Below are positions 1 through 6,481 of a stretch of DNA of 10,561 nucleotides, piece after piece. The notes under the pieces were generated by a model that made no database searches, was not told the DNA's origin, and was given only the letters and a program-made list of their open reading frames with translations. Source of the DNA: Alphaproteobacteria bacterium (GTDB lineage: Bacteria; Pseudomonadota; Alphaproteobacteria; Rickettsiales; Rickettsiaceae); the NCBI GenBank assembly GCA_030430995.1, contig JAUIKA010000031.1, positions 1 through 10,561 on the forward strand, in the 5' to 3' direction. Within the stretch, counting starts at the first letter, position 1. Each line of letters begins with the position of its first letter. The translations under genes and the position numbers were made by a program.

Positions 1-81
1 ATTCTTTTAAAATAGAAATAATCATTTTAAAAAGACAGCAATCTAAATAAATTCCCCCTAGCAATATCTACCAATATCCAT

Positions 82-87
82 TATAAT
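82..87 (+). promoter_or_regulatory. Putative -10 element upstream of tRNA-Leu
   Basis: A perfect TATAAT lies 12 bases before the first tRNA base, which would place transcription start around position 94. No convincing -35 hexamer is seen 16-18 bases upstream (TAGCAA at best). The bases before it (1-80) contain no recognisable gene. This promoter would probably also serve tig, which begins only 22 bases after the tRNA. Confidence 0.4.
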
Positions 88-99
88 ATGGCAGGGTTA

Positions 100-184
100 G
101 CGGGTATGACGGAATTGGTAGACGTACTAGACTTAGGATCTAGCGCCGCAAGGCTTGGGGGTTCAAGTCCCTTTACCCGTACCA
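100..184 (+). tRNA. tRNA-Leu (anticodon UAG)
   Basis: This 85-base cloverleaf ends in an encoded CCA. The acceptor arms GCGGGTA (100-106) and TACCCGT (174-180) pair with one G-U at the end, followed by discriminator A and CCA (182-184). The anticodon stem CTAGA/TCTAG (127-131, 139-143) encloses loop CTTAGGA with anticodon TAG at 134-136, which reads CUA leucine codons. A long variable arm (class II, as expected for Leu) lies between the anticodon stem and the T arm. The T arm has stem 157-161/169-173 around loop TTCAAGT, with two G-U pairs. The tig start follows after 22 bases, so co-transcription is likely. Confidence 0.97.
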
Positions 185-206
185 AAGAATTAATTGTTAT
201 TTTATT

Positions 207-1511
207 ATGAGCGTTAAAGAAGAAAAAATAAGTGAAATTGAATATACTTACAAAGTTAGCATCTCAAAAGAAGATCTAGAGAAAAAAAGAGAAGAGAAAT
301 TTCAATATATAGCTGAAAATATTAGTCTTCCTGGTTTTCGTAAGGGAAAAGTTCCAAGCAGGATAATAAAGCAAAAATATTCAGAAGATGTAAAAAATGA
401 AATAGCAGAAGATTTTATAAAGGATACTGTGAATGAGGCGGTAGAGAAGCATAAGAAGAGTCCATCTGTAAGGCCAGAGGTGGTGGATATTGTGAATGAA
501 GAGGGTAAATTAGAATTTGCTTTTACTCTTGAGTTTTTGCCGAAGATGCCTAAACTTAGCTTTTCAGAACTATCTTTAGAAGATTATAAAATTGCTCTTA
601 CAGATGCAGAATATAACAAGGAAGTTAAAACCATGCTTTCAGAATATAAGCAATATACAGATAAGGATGATAAAGGAGTTGTTGAAGCTTCTGATGAGAT
701 AGTATGTAAAATAAAAGTTACAGTAGAAGGAAAAGTTGTTGCTGATAGTAATGAAATGCGCATTTCAATGCAAAATCACTTTTTTGATAAGGATTTTGAT
801 AAAAATATTTTAGGCAAAAAAGTTAGTGACGAAGTTTTAAAATTTTCTTCTAAAATGGGCAAAGACGTTGCTGAAGAGGTTAAAGGTAAACCTTGTGAGG
901 TAGAGCTTGTAATAGGCAAAATTAGGGAGCAAATAGACCTAACAAAAGAAGAGCTTATGAAAACATATTCCGTGGAAAATGAGGAAGGGTTGAAACAAGT
1001 TATGAATGATAAGGTTAATCAAGATGTTGAGCAAGAAAATAAGCTATATTTAAAGTCAAGATTATTTGATTTCATTGATAGTTCAATAAATGTGGATCTC
1101 CCAAAGACTCTTTTTAAAAGAGAGTTGGAAGCTTTAGAAAATAATTTAAAAGCAGAAGAGAAAAAATCCTCAGGTAAAGATAAAGCAAAGAAGGAAGAGA
1201 AGATAGATAAAGAGGCATTAGTTAAAAGAAGACTGAAAATAGGGTTTTATATATCTGAATATGCAGAAGACAATAAGATTACAGTTTCTGATAATGAAAT
1301 CATGAGTCATTTATCTAATGGTAATAGGGAATATGAGAAGCAGTTAAGGCAACTGTTCAAAGATAAAAGAGAGTTATTTGGAGAAGTATATGGTCTGCTT
1401 ATAGAAGATAAAGTAGTGCAAAATATACTGAGTAAGGTAAAATTAGAAGAGAAGGTTGTATCTCTTACAGCATTTACTAAAAACTCTAAAGCTTATTATG
1501 AAAATAAATAG
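207..1511 (+). CDS. tig: Trigger factor, ribosome-associated chaperone/PPIase
   Basis: This 434-residue protein has the usual length for trigger factor. It binds the ribosome at the peptide exit tunnel and shields nascent chains in the cytoplasm. The N-terminal ribosome-binding domain (about 1-118) carries the signature GFRKGKVP at 43-50, the loop that docks on ribosomal protein L23. An FKBP-like PPIase domain follows (about 155-242) but is divergent, so isomerase activity is uncertain. The C-terminal helical chaperone arms occupy about 243-430. A very lysine/glutamate-rich insertion at about 315-335 interrupts the arm region and looks lineage-specific. The ATG at 207 is the first in frame after the tRNA; no Shine-Dalgarno is visible, as is common in this window. 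The gene's end overlaps the next gene by 14 bases, indicating an operon. Confidence 0.96.
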   Translation: MSVKEEKISEIEYTYKVSISKEDLEKKREEKFQYIAENISLPGFRKGKVPSRIIKQKYSEDVKNEIAEDFIKDTVNEAVEKHKKSPSVRPEVVDIVNEEGKLEFAFTLEFLPKMPKLSFSELSLEDYKIALTDAEYNKEVKTMLSEYKQYTDKDDKGVVEASDEIVCKIKVTVEGKVVADSNEMRISMQNHFFDKDFDKNILGKKVSDEVLKFSSKMGKDVAEEVKGKPCEVELVIGKIREQIDLTKEELMKTYSVENEEGLKQVMNDKVNQDVEQENKLYLKSRLFDFIDSSINVDLPKTLFKRELEALENNLKAEEKKSSGKDKAKKEEKIDKEALVKRRLKIGFYISEYAEDNKITVSDNEIMSHLSNGNREYEKQLRQLFKDKRELFGEVYGLLIEDKVVQNILSKVKLEEKVVSLTAFTKNSKAYYENK

Positions 1512-2220
1512 AAGTATTTATAATCTATTATTATTTATAGCGGGCAGCTTTATAGTTGGATGTTCTTCCCAGCATGCAGCCCCTATAGAGCAAAAATATG
1601 CTATTAAACAACAAGAAGTAGCAAAACCATATTCTGAGCCGCAGCAGGCTGACCCAATAGAAGAAGAGGACCTAATAGTGCATGAGGTATGCGAAGGGGA
1701 GACTTTATCAGTGATTGCAAAAAAATACAATGTTACGACAGAGGAGCTGGTGCAGATAAATCATGTATCTCCTAATAAAGTCCTGGAGGTATTTGAAATT
1801 ATTTTTGTGCCAAAGCAAAAAAGTAGTTTAGCTGTAGATCAAAAGGATAATATTTCACTATCTATGCCAGTGGAAGGGAAAATTCTATATAAATTTGGGC
1901 AATATGTAGATGGCAAAAAAAGTGATGGGATCTCTATTATGGCAGAAAAAGATTCAGTTGTGAAAGCTGCTATGAAAGGGGAAGTAGTACATGTAAGTTA
2001 TGATAACTATTATGGGAATATTATTTTGATTCAAGATTCTGAGTCAGGATATTTAATTGCTTATGGGCATATGAATAGTTATTTAGTACATAAGGGTGTT
2101 AAAGTGAAGGAAGGGGAGGTGATAGGTTATCTTGGCAATACAGGTAAGGTAGATATTCCTCAGTTATATTTTGCTGTCAAGATAGGTAATACTAACGTCA
2201 ATCCTGAGAAATTATTTTAA
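1498..2220 (+). CDS. LysM/M23-family lipoprotein, NlpD/EnvC-like (degenerate peptidase)
   Basis: I chose the ATG at 1498, not the in-frame one at 1456, because it gives a clean lipoprotein signal: positive N-terminus, hydrophobic stretch 10-20 and lipobox IVGC with the acylated Cys at 22 (240 residues in all). A LysM peptidoglycan-binding domain follows at about 61-106 and an M23 (LytM) domain at about 121-235. Catalytic zinc-binding positions appear lost: the HxGxD motif is SDGIS (142-146) and the final HxH-type LHFE is LYFA (223-226), although YGHM keeps one His (201). This pattern matches NlpD/EnvC, which do not cut peptidoglycan but activate the amidases that split the septum. A role in cell separation is therefore inferred. 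It overlaps tig by 14 bases and is probably translationally coupled to it. Confidence 0.88.
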   Translation: MKINRSIYNLLLFIAGSFIVGCSSQHAAPIEQKYAIKQQEVAKPYSEPQQADPIEEEDLIVHEVCEGETLSVIAKKYNVTTEELVQINHVSPNKVLEVFEIIFVPKQKSSLAVDQKDNISLSMPVEGKILYKFGQYVDGKKSDGISIMAEKDSVVKAAMKGEVVHVSYDNYYGNIILIQDSESGYLIAYGHMNSYLVHKGVKVKEGEVIGYLGNTGKVDIPQLYFAVKIGNTNVNPEKLF

Positions 2221-2283
2221 TTCTGACTTCGCTCAGCCATTTATTAATATTTACTTCAATCTTTTCTTATAAATGTATCTTTA

Positions 2284-2320
2284 CTATTAGTAAATAATTA
2301 ATAATATTATTCACTAATAG
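2284..2320 (+). terminator. Long AT-rich hairpin after the tig/NlpD-like operon
   Basis: CTATTAGT (2284-2291) pairs with ACTAATAG (2313-2320). After one A-C mismatch, AATAAT (2293-2298) pairs with ATTATT (2306-2311) around a 7-base loop. The 14 pairs and the following T-rich stretch (about 2321-2332) suggest an intrinsic terminator for the upstream operon. A weaker small stem CTGA/TCAG with a TTCG centre sits directly after the stop codon (2223-2236). The rest of 2221-2353 holds nothing recognisable. Confidence 0.5.
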
Positions 2321-2353
2321 AATATTTTATTCGCATATTGCTGTACACTTAGG

Positions 2354-2497
2354 ATGAAATCAGTTTTGGGTGATATGAAGAATAATAACAGGGGGTCGAA
2401 TCGGAGACAAAAAATAGAAAAGAAGGCAGAAGAGGTTTTAGCAAAAATTAATAATGCCGAAGTTATGACTTTGCAGATGTTACAAAAGGGAATGTAA
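2354..2497 (+). CDS. Possible small ORF of 47 residues, unknown
   Basis: An ATG at 2354 opens 47 codons ending in TAA at 2495. The peptide is highly charged, with an Arg/Asn/Lys-rich N-terminal half (NNNRGSNRRQ at 10-19) and a predicted amphipathic helix with heptad-like Ala/Val/Leu spacing from about 20 to 45. I recognise no family. Only a weak AGG lies directly against the start; a second ATG at 2375 is possible. It ends 37 bases before the ankyrin-like gene in a different frame, so it may be a real small gene, the separated N-terminus of that gene, or chance. Codon use is similar to neighbouring genes, which is weak support. Confidence 0.3.
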   Translation: MKSVLGDMKNNNRGSNRRQKIEKKAEEVLAKINNAEVMTLQMLQKGM

Positions 2498-2527
2498 TGA
2501 TATTAGTATATTATTACATCTAGATGT
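2492..2527 (+). promoter_or_regulatory. Two overlapping, mutually exclusive hairpins before the ankyrin-like gene
   Basis: ATGTAATGATAT (2492-2503) pairs with ATATTATTACAT (2508-2519) around the tetraloop TAGT: 12 pairs with a single G-U. The 3' arm overlaps a perfect 12-base palindrome ACATCTAGATGT (2516-2527), so both cannot form at once. The structure includes the stop codon of the 47-codon ORF and ends 8 bases before the TTG start of the next gene. It could be a terminator for the small ORF, a translational control hairpin or an operator. No function is shown by the sequence alone. Confidence 0.35.
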
Positions 2528-2534
2528 TATTAAT

Positions 2535-4166
2535 TTGAATAAAAAGCTTTGTCTATATAGTCAGGCTAATGATCGAGATGTTATTTCATCTGAACGTAAG
2601 TTACTAAAAACAAGTTCAATTAAAAAGCCATTATGGGCCATGCTGATAGAGGTAGATATACGTAATTTATCAGTCACTATGAGAGGTTTTTTAAATGATA
2701 TATTAGAGCAAAATAGTAGCATCAGATTAGCAAAAAAAGATTATGATCATATAGTAAAAACATTATTCCAGTTATTATGTAGTGATGGCGGCGTTGAAAT
2801 GATAATAGCACGTTTAGAGCAATGGCAATTTAATTTAGGAGATACCATTAAAATGGGTGATGCAGATATTTCTATTCTTGAAATATTAGCTAGGCAAAGA
2901 ATAACAAATCTTCTGGATGCTATGATATGTAGTAGTAAATTTAATTGGGATCAGAGATATATCATTCAAGGCAATAAGAATTATTTCCCAGAAGGGCTAA
3001 CGCCACTGATGTATTTTTCTGCTTTAGCCTATAAAGAGGGGGTAGAGTTGTTACTGACAAAAGCAAAGGTAAGAGTAGATACCACAACACCAGCTAAGGA
3101 TAAGCCTGATAAAAATCCTGATGCAGAGTTAGCTGAAAAATATCTTTTAGCTAAAGGAATTCCTATGCAAAAGACAGAAAATGGCTATAATGCTTTAAGT
3201 TTTGCTTTTGTTAATTTTGATATTGTAAAAATTTTGATAAAAGCAGGCTGCTTGTTGCCTTGGTGTACAATTGTAGGATGCATTCCAAATGTAGGTATGG
3301 TAGAGAAATTTGGTACAAATAATGCAATATATACACTAACATTACTTGTACAATATATTGGTGAAGAAGTTGCTTTACAAAGAAGATTAGATCTATTAGA
3401 TAGTTTTAAAGATAATAAAACAGAAAAGAAAAAATTAGCAGAAGCAAAAAAGTTAATACAGGAAGAGCAAAGTAGAATAGTTGATCAAGAAAAGGTAGAA
3501 GTAGAACCTAAGCCTAAAAAAAAGTCTAAAGCAAAGCCTAAGGAGAAAGAAATAGAATATAAATTAGATGATTTACTATTATTATATGCATCATCTCCTT
3601 CAGAAGAATTAGCAAATAAGATATCTGCATTGCTTGGCGCTGATGAAGAATCCGGCTTATTACTTATATTAAATTTGCCTAAAGAAGTGGTTTTGAATAA
3701 GGATGTTAATGAGGTAGTATTAGAAATATTTAGAAATCCAAAGCTAGTACATCAATTTTTTCAATGCAAGAAAGATTTTGTAAAGCGTCAGCAAGATATT
3801 ATTAAACAGTCTATGGAGAAACCTATAGATTTAGGTTGTTGGAAATTTGGAAGCAGGGTTATTAAACCAGATGATAAAGATGTTTTTGAGGTCTCTTCCA
3901 CTACAAAGAATAAGATGTTTGCTTATGTAGATAAAAAACTACCTATTGACCCTGGAGTCGATTTGTCAAAATTACGAGTCATGCCACGAGATAGTGAGGG
4001 CAAAAATGGAATAAAGATATTACATAAGCTAGGCGCTATTGAGCTGAAATTGCCGGGAGATGAAAGGCCTGTTACTAATAAAATAATAATGCATCCAAAA
4101 ATAGGTATGTTGCTATATTTTGATGAAGTGACAGATCATGCTGGCCTCTCTGGATGGGCTAATTAA
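2535..4166 (+). CDS. Ankyrin-like repeat protein with unassigned C-terminal domain
   Basis: This 543-residue protein has no signal peptide or membrane segment. The N-terminal third is helical. Degenerate ankyrin-like units are seen at about 111-140, 152-183 (GLTPLMYFSALAYKEGVELL) and 216-246 (NGYNALSFAFVNFDIVKILI). A lysine-rich, probably disordered linker (about 290-340, including KPKKKSKAKPKEKE) leads to a helical stretch (343-430) and a compact C-terminal segment (about 436-537) ending in the pattern GIKIL..IELKLPGDER..LLYFDE..DHAGL. That ending resembles small alpha/beta enzyme or toxin-type domains, but I cannot name a family. Ankyrin proteins of intracellular bacteria are often secreted host-binding effectors; that role is inferred. 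The start is uncertain: TTG at 2535 gives the longest frame, ATG at 2640 (residue 36) is the first ATG. The frame continues beyond the stop (see the next feature). Confidence 0.75.
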   Translation: MNKKLCLYSQANDRDVISSERKLLKTSSIKKPLWAMLIEVDIRNLSVTMRGFLNDILEQNSSIRLAKKDYDHIVKTLFQLLCSDGGVEMIIARLEQWQFNLGDTIKMGDADISILEILARQRITNLLDAMICSSKFNWDQRYIIQGNKNYFPEGLTPLMYFSALAYKEGVELLLTKAKVRVDTTTPAKDKPDKNPDAELAEKYLLAKGIPMQKTENGYNALSFAFVNFDIVKILIKAGCLLPWCTIVGCIPNVGMVEKFGTNNAIYTLTLLVQYIGEEVALQRRLDLLDSFKDNKTEKKKLAEAKKLIQEEQSRIVDQEKVEVEPKPKKKSKAKPKEKEIEYKLDDLLLLYASSPSEELANKISALLGADEESGLLLILNLPKEVVLNKDVNEVVLEIFRNPKLVHQFFQCKKDFVKRQQDIIKQSMEKPIDLGCWKFGSRVIKPDDKDVFEVSSTTKNKMFAYVDKKLPIDPGVDLSKLRVMPRDSEGKNGIKILHKLGAIELKLPGDERPVTNKIIMHPKIGMLLYFDEVTDHAGLSGWAN

Positions 4167-4376
4167 CATGGTGGATGTATTCAAATGGTGGATGTTATGG
4201 ATGAATATGGTCAAGGCTTGGCATCTGTATTAGGCTCTGTGCAAGATGGCGGCCACATGCATCAGGAGGTAGATTTATCAGGTAGCCTAGAAGGGTGAGT
4301 GGATGTCAATATAGATTTAGGTTTAGTTGCTCCACTAGTATTATTAGGTTATTGTGAACTAACCATTTTGTATTAA
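4167..4376 (+). pseudogene. In-frame continuation of the ankyrin-like gene past its stop, possible decayed 3' end
   Basis: Reading on in the same frame after TAA (4164-4166) gives 43 sense codons to a TGA at 4296-4298, then 25 more to a TAA at 4374-4376. The decoded text is rich in Gly, Asp, Val and Leu (for example YGQGLASVLGSVQDGGHMHQ, then VDVNIDLGLVAPLVLLG) and reads like protein, not random AT-rich DNA. An ATG at 4185 would give a 37-residue ORF alone. An 11-base direct repeat ATGGTGGATGT occurs at 4168-4178 and 4185-4195, 17 bases apart, a possible tandem duplication beside the stop. The likely meanings are a truncated larger protein or a small separate gene; chance is not excluded. Confidence 0.35.
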
Positions 4377-4408
4377 GCATTAGGGCCATTCATAAGGTCT
4401 TTTAGAAG

Positions 4409-4438
4409 ATCATATCCATATGGCTATCATGGGCCCAT
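4409..4438. terminator. Palindromes between convergent ankyrin-like gene and rplI
   Basis: A dyad centred on CCATATGG (4416-4423) extends to 4409-4430 with two mismatched pairs. It overlaps a perfect palindrome ATGGGCCCAT (4429-4438), the most GC-rich short palindrome in this area. They lie just downstream of rplI on the - strand and at the end of the + strand decayed region, so a bidirectional terminator is plausible. No long T-run follows on either strand, so this is tentative. Confidence 0.3.
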
Positions 4439-4456
4439 TATAATAAGACAATATAC

Positions 4457-4984
4457 CTATGCAGTTGCTTCTAGCTCAGGCGTAGCTTTTTCTTTTCCGG
4501 ATAAAAACTCTTTCAACATAGACTCAGCCTCACTTTGATGTTTTGCAACGCATATAGTAACATTTATATCATCCATATCACTATGTAAAGAAAGCCCTAT
4601 ATTATGCACCCCTGTTGTTTTGATAGGGTTATTTATCACAAGGTTATGAGTATTGATTTTGGTATCTATCTTGCCTGCAATTCTAGTTACAATATCTTTT
4701 TTACTAATAGATCCATATAATCTACCATCTTCTGATGCATTACATACAAATATCAAGCTTAAATCTTCACATTTCTTTGCACATTTCTTTGCTTCAGTAT
4801 GTAATTTTTCCTGTGCTTTCTTGATATCTTGCTTTCTTGCTTCTACTTCTGCTATATTAGCTTTTGTAGCACGCATAGCCATTGAAAATCTTATTAGGTA
4901 GTTTCTTGCATAGCCATCTGCTACAGTAACTATTTCCCCTATTTTACCTAATTTTCTTATGTTTTGTAATAAGACTATCTCCAT
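4457..4984 (-). CDS. rplI: Ribosomal protein bL9
   Basis: This 175-residue large-subunit protein binds 23S rRNA near the L1 stalk. The N-terminal domain is clear: MEIVLLQNIRKLGKIGEIV at 1-19 and the hallmark GYARNYLI at 24-31. A charged central helix spans about 44-75, and the C-terminal domain (about 76-165) includes DGRLYGSISKKDI, the usual G-x-LFGSVT region. Length is within the range for alphaproteobacterial L9, which often has a C-terminal tail; here the tail is Glu/Ala-rich. It is the last gene of rpsF-rpsR-rplI, with 20 bases separating it from rpsR. Confidence 0.97.
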   Translation of the reverse strand: MEIVLLQNIRKLGKIGEIVTVADGYARNYLIRFSMAMRATKANIAEVEARKQDIKKAQEKLHTEAKKCAKKCEDLSLIFVCNASEDGRLYGSISKKDIVTRIAGKIDTKINTHNLVINNPIKTTGVHNIGLSLHSDMDDINVTICVAKHQSEAESMLKEFLSGKEKATPELEATA

Positions 4985-5004
4985 ATCTATATAATTATTT
5001 GTTA

Positions 5005-5265
5005 CTAATTCACAAAAGGTAGCAAAGCTAGTATTCTAGCTACTTTTATTTGCTCTTTTAGTCTGCGTTGTTTTTTTGATGAAATATTTGTAATTCTTCT
5101 TGGTAGAATCCTTCCACCAGCAGAAATAAATTTTTTTAATAGATCCAAATTCTTGTAATTTATTTCAGATTCTGCAACTTTTGCAAGTGGGCAGTCATTC
5201 CTTTTTTTAAAAAACATTTTTCCAGACACGCTTTGTGTTTTGCTTGTAGCATTTCTTTTTTGCAT
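5005..5265 (-). CDS. rpsR: Ribosomal protein bS18
   Basis: This 86-residue small-subunit protein pairs with S6 on the 16S rRNA platform. The conserved core runs from INYKNLDLLKKFIS (35-48) through GRILPRRIT (51-59) to the C-terminal helix ARILALLPFV (76-85). The N-terminal part is basic and variable. The CPxC-type zinc pair of many S18 proteins is reduced to one Cys (CPLA at 25-28), consistent with a zinc-independent form. The gene lies 13 bases after rpsF and 20 bases before rplI, the standard bacterial order. Confidence 0.97.
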   Translation of the reverse strand: MQKRNATSKTQSVSGKMFFKKRNDCPLAKVAESEINYKNLDLLKKFISAGGRILPRRITNISSKKQRRLKEQIKVARILALLPFVN

Positions 5266-5278
5266 AATATTAAAATAT

Positions 5279-5632
5279 TTATCCCGTTAATTCTGTTGTT
5301 TCGCCGTGTTTCTCGCTTGCAAGAAGGCTATAGCTATCTTCCACAGAGTATTTATTTTTAATAAACATGAATCTAAGTAAGTCTTCTAAGAAGCCCATCT
5401 CTTTTTTTACGCTGTAAATATTTTTTGGTGGCCCAGATATGTACATATAAACATAATATGCCTTTTTATATTTTTGAATTTTGTATTCTAAACCTCTTAA
5501 TCCCCAATTCTCATATTTTGCCACTTCCATTTCATTATTAGACAAAATAGTTTTAATTTTAGATACTAGGTCTTCCACCTCTGCATTATTTATATTTGAC
5601 TTTATTAAGCAAACCAAATCATAATTTCTCAT
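5279..5632 (-). CDS. rpsF: Ribosomal protein bS6
   Basis: This 117-residue small-subunit protein is the first gene of the operon. The S6 ferredoxin-like fold is recognisable from MRNYDLVCLI at 1-10, the signature WGLRGLEYKIQKYKKAYYVY at 43-62 and LLRFMFIK at 85-92. The C-terminus (93-117) is short and acidic/polar. No Shine-Dalgarno precedes the ATG; the leader is almost pure A/T. I looked in the leader for the S6:S18-binding hairpin that autoregulates this operon in many bacteria and saw no clear match. Confidence 0.97.
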   Translation of the reverse strand: MRNYDLVCLIKSNINNAEVEDLVSKIKTILSNNEMEVAKYENWGLRGLEYKIQKYKKAYYVYMYISGPPKNIYSVKKEMGFLEDLLRFMFIKNKYSVEDSYSLLASEKHGETTELTG

Positions 5633-5688
5633 TTTATATATAAATTTTTATATTAATAAATCTTAGCAGCAAGCATAACATAAAAGTA

Positions 5689-5694
5689 ATTATA
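5689..5694 (-). promoter_or_regulatory. rpsF: Possible -10 element for the rpsF operon
   Basis: On the - strand these bases read TATAAT, 57 bases before the rpsF ATG. No good -35 hexamer is seen at 16-18 bases' spacing, and TATAAT-like strings are frequent by chance in this AT-rich gap, so support is weak. Confidence 0.25.
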
Positions 5695-5710
5695 ATTCTA
5701 CAGATAATTG

Positions 5711-5736
5711 CCATATAAATTATGTTGTTTATATGG
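5711..5736. promoter_or_regulatory. Perfect 9-base dyad between divergent rpsF and CADD-like genes
   Basis: CCATATAAA (5711-5719) and TTTATATGG (5728-5736) are exact inverted repeats separated by 8 bases. The dyad sits immediately upstream (on the - strand) of the possible rpsF -10 and about 30 bases before the + strand promoter. It is suitably placed for a repressor/activator operator acting on either divergent transcript, although a structural or chance origin is possible. The remainder of the 188-base gap is AT-rich with nothing else recognised. Confidence 0.35.
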
Positions 5737-5763
5737 TTTAGGTGGATATTTATATATAAATTA

Positions 5764-5793
5764 TTGCGTATATAACGGATGTTATTATATAAT
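5764..5793 (+). promoter_or_regulatory. Putative sigma-70 promoter of the CADD-like/glyA operon
   Basis: TTGCGT (5764-5769) and a perfect TATAAT (5788-5793) are separated by 18 bases. Start of transcription would fall near 5800, leaving a leader of about 20 bases before the ATG at 5821. No Shine-Dalgarno is present in that short leader. Confidence 0.45.
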
Positions 5794-5820
5794 TTGCGTG
5801 ATTAATTACTTCTACCACAT

Positions 5821-6465
5821 ATGACAAATTACGATTTAGATAAATGGCATTTACTTAAGCATCCATTTTACAGATCTTGGGACAAGGGGGAGCTTACCAT
5901 AGGCCAGTTACAAGAATATGCAGTGCAATATTATAGGCATGTAGAATATTTCCCTCGCCATCTTAGTAAGCTACATAGCAAATGTGACTCTATAGAGCAA
6001 AGAAAGATTATATTAGAGAATTTAGTTGATGAAGAGTCAGGGGATGATCACCATCCTGAATTGTGGTTAAGGTTTGCAGAAGGCTTGGGCCTTAGTAGAG
6101 ATGTAGTAAAATCTTCAAAGTCTACTATGGATACTAAATATTTTATTTCCACTTATGATAACCTATGCGAGAGTTACCCTAAAGGTTTAGGGGCTTTATA
6201 TGCTTATGAAAGACAAATTCCTAGCATTTCAGAGTTTAAAATAAAGAGCTTAAAAGAGCATTATGATATATCAGATGAAAGAAGCATAGAATTCTTTAAA
6301 GTGCATATGCATGCAGATGTTTGGCATTCACAGGAAGTGCAAGACATAATAGAGTCATTATCTGAAAGTGATAAGGAGAAGGCTTTTTATAGTGCTTATG
6401 AAGCTACAAAATTATTATGGGGTTTTTTAGATCAGTTTTGTACGTATAATAGAATATATAACTAG
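5821..6465 (+). CDS. CADD-family diiron oxygenase, probable self-sacrificing p-aminobenzoate synthase
   Basis: This 214-residue protein has the heme-oxygenase-like PqqC/TenA fold and looks closest to Chlamydia CADD and its Rickettsiales relatives. CADD makes p-aminobenzoate for folate from its own tyrosine, using a Lys as amino donor and a dimetal centre. The six ligands recalled for CADD (E81, H88, E142, H174, D178, H181) match by exact spacing E71, H78, E130, H162, D166 and H169. The sacrificial Y27 and K152 map to Y17 (in HPFYRSW) and K140 (in SEFK), and Y43 maps to Y33. Length is close to the family's (about 230). glyA follows after 16 bases, tying it to folate/one-carbon metabolism. The death-receptor binding reported for CADD is not inferred here. 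The alternative, PqqC or TenA proper, is less likely: there are no PQQ or thiamine genes nearby. Confidence 0.88.
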   Translation: MTNYDLDKWHLLKHPFYRSWDKGELTIGQLQEYAVQYYRHVEYFPRHLSKLHSKCDSIEQRKIILENLVDEESGDDHHPELWLRFAEGLGLSRDVVKSSKSTMDTKYFISTYDNLCESYPKGLGALYAYERQIPSISEFKIKSLKEHYDISDERSIEFFKVHMHADVWHSQEVQDIIESLSESDKEKAFYSAYEATKLLWGFLDQFCTYNRIYN

Positions 6466-6481
6466 TTATATTATTTTTTAT

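Noticed and set aside
1456..1497. Upstream ATG extension of the NlpD-like lipoprotein
   Set aside because: It would add 14 residues in front of a clean signal peptide and lipobox and extend the overlap with tig; the ATG at 1498 is the better start.
4653..4901. + strand ORF of 82 codons opposite rplI
   Set aside because: It is an antisense shadow of bL9; its hydrophobic look is a by-product of the opposite Lys/Glu-rich coding strand.
5633..5760. S6:S18 autoregulatory RNA motif in the rpsF leader
   Set aside because: The leader was read on the - strand and no GC-containing hairpin with the expected bulge was found; the leader is almost pure A/T.
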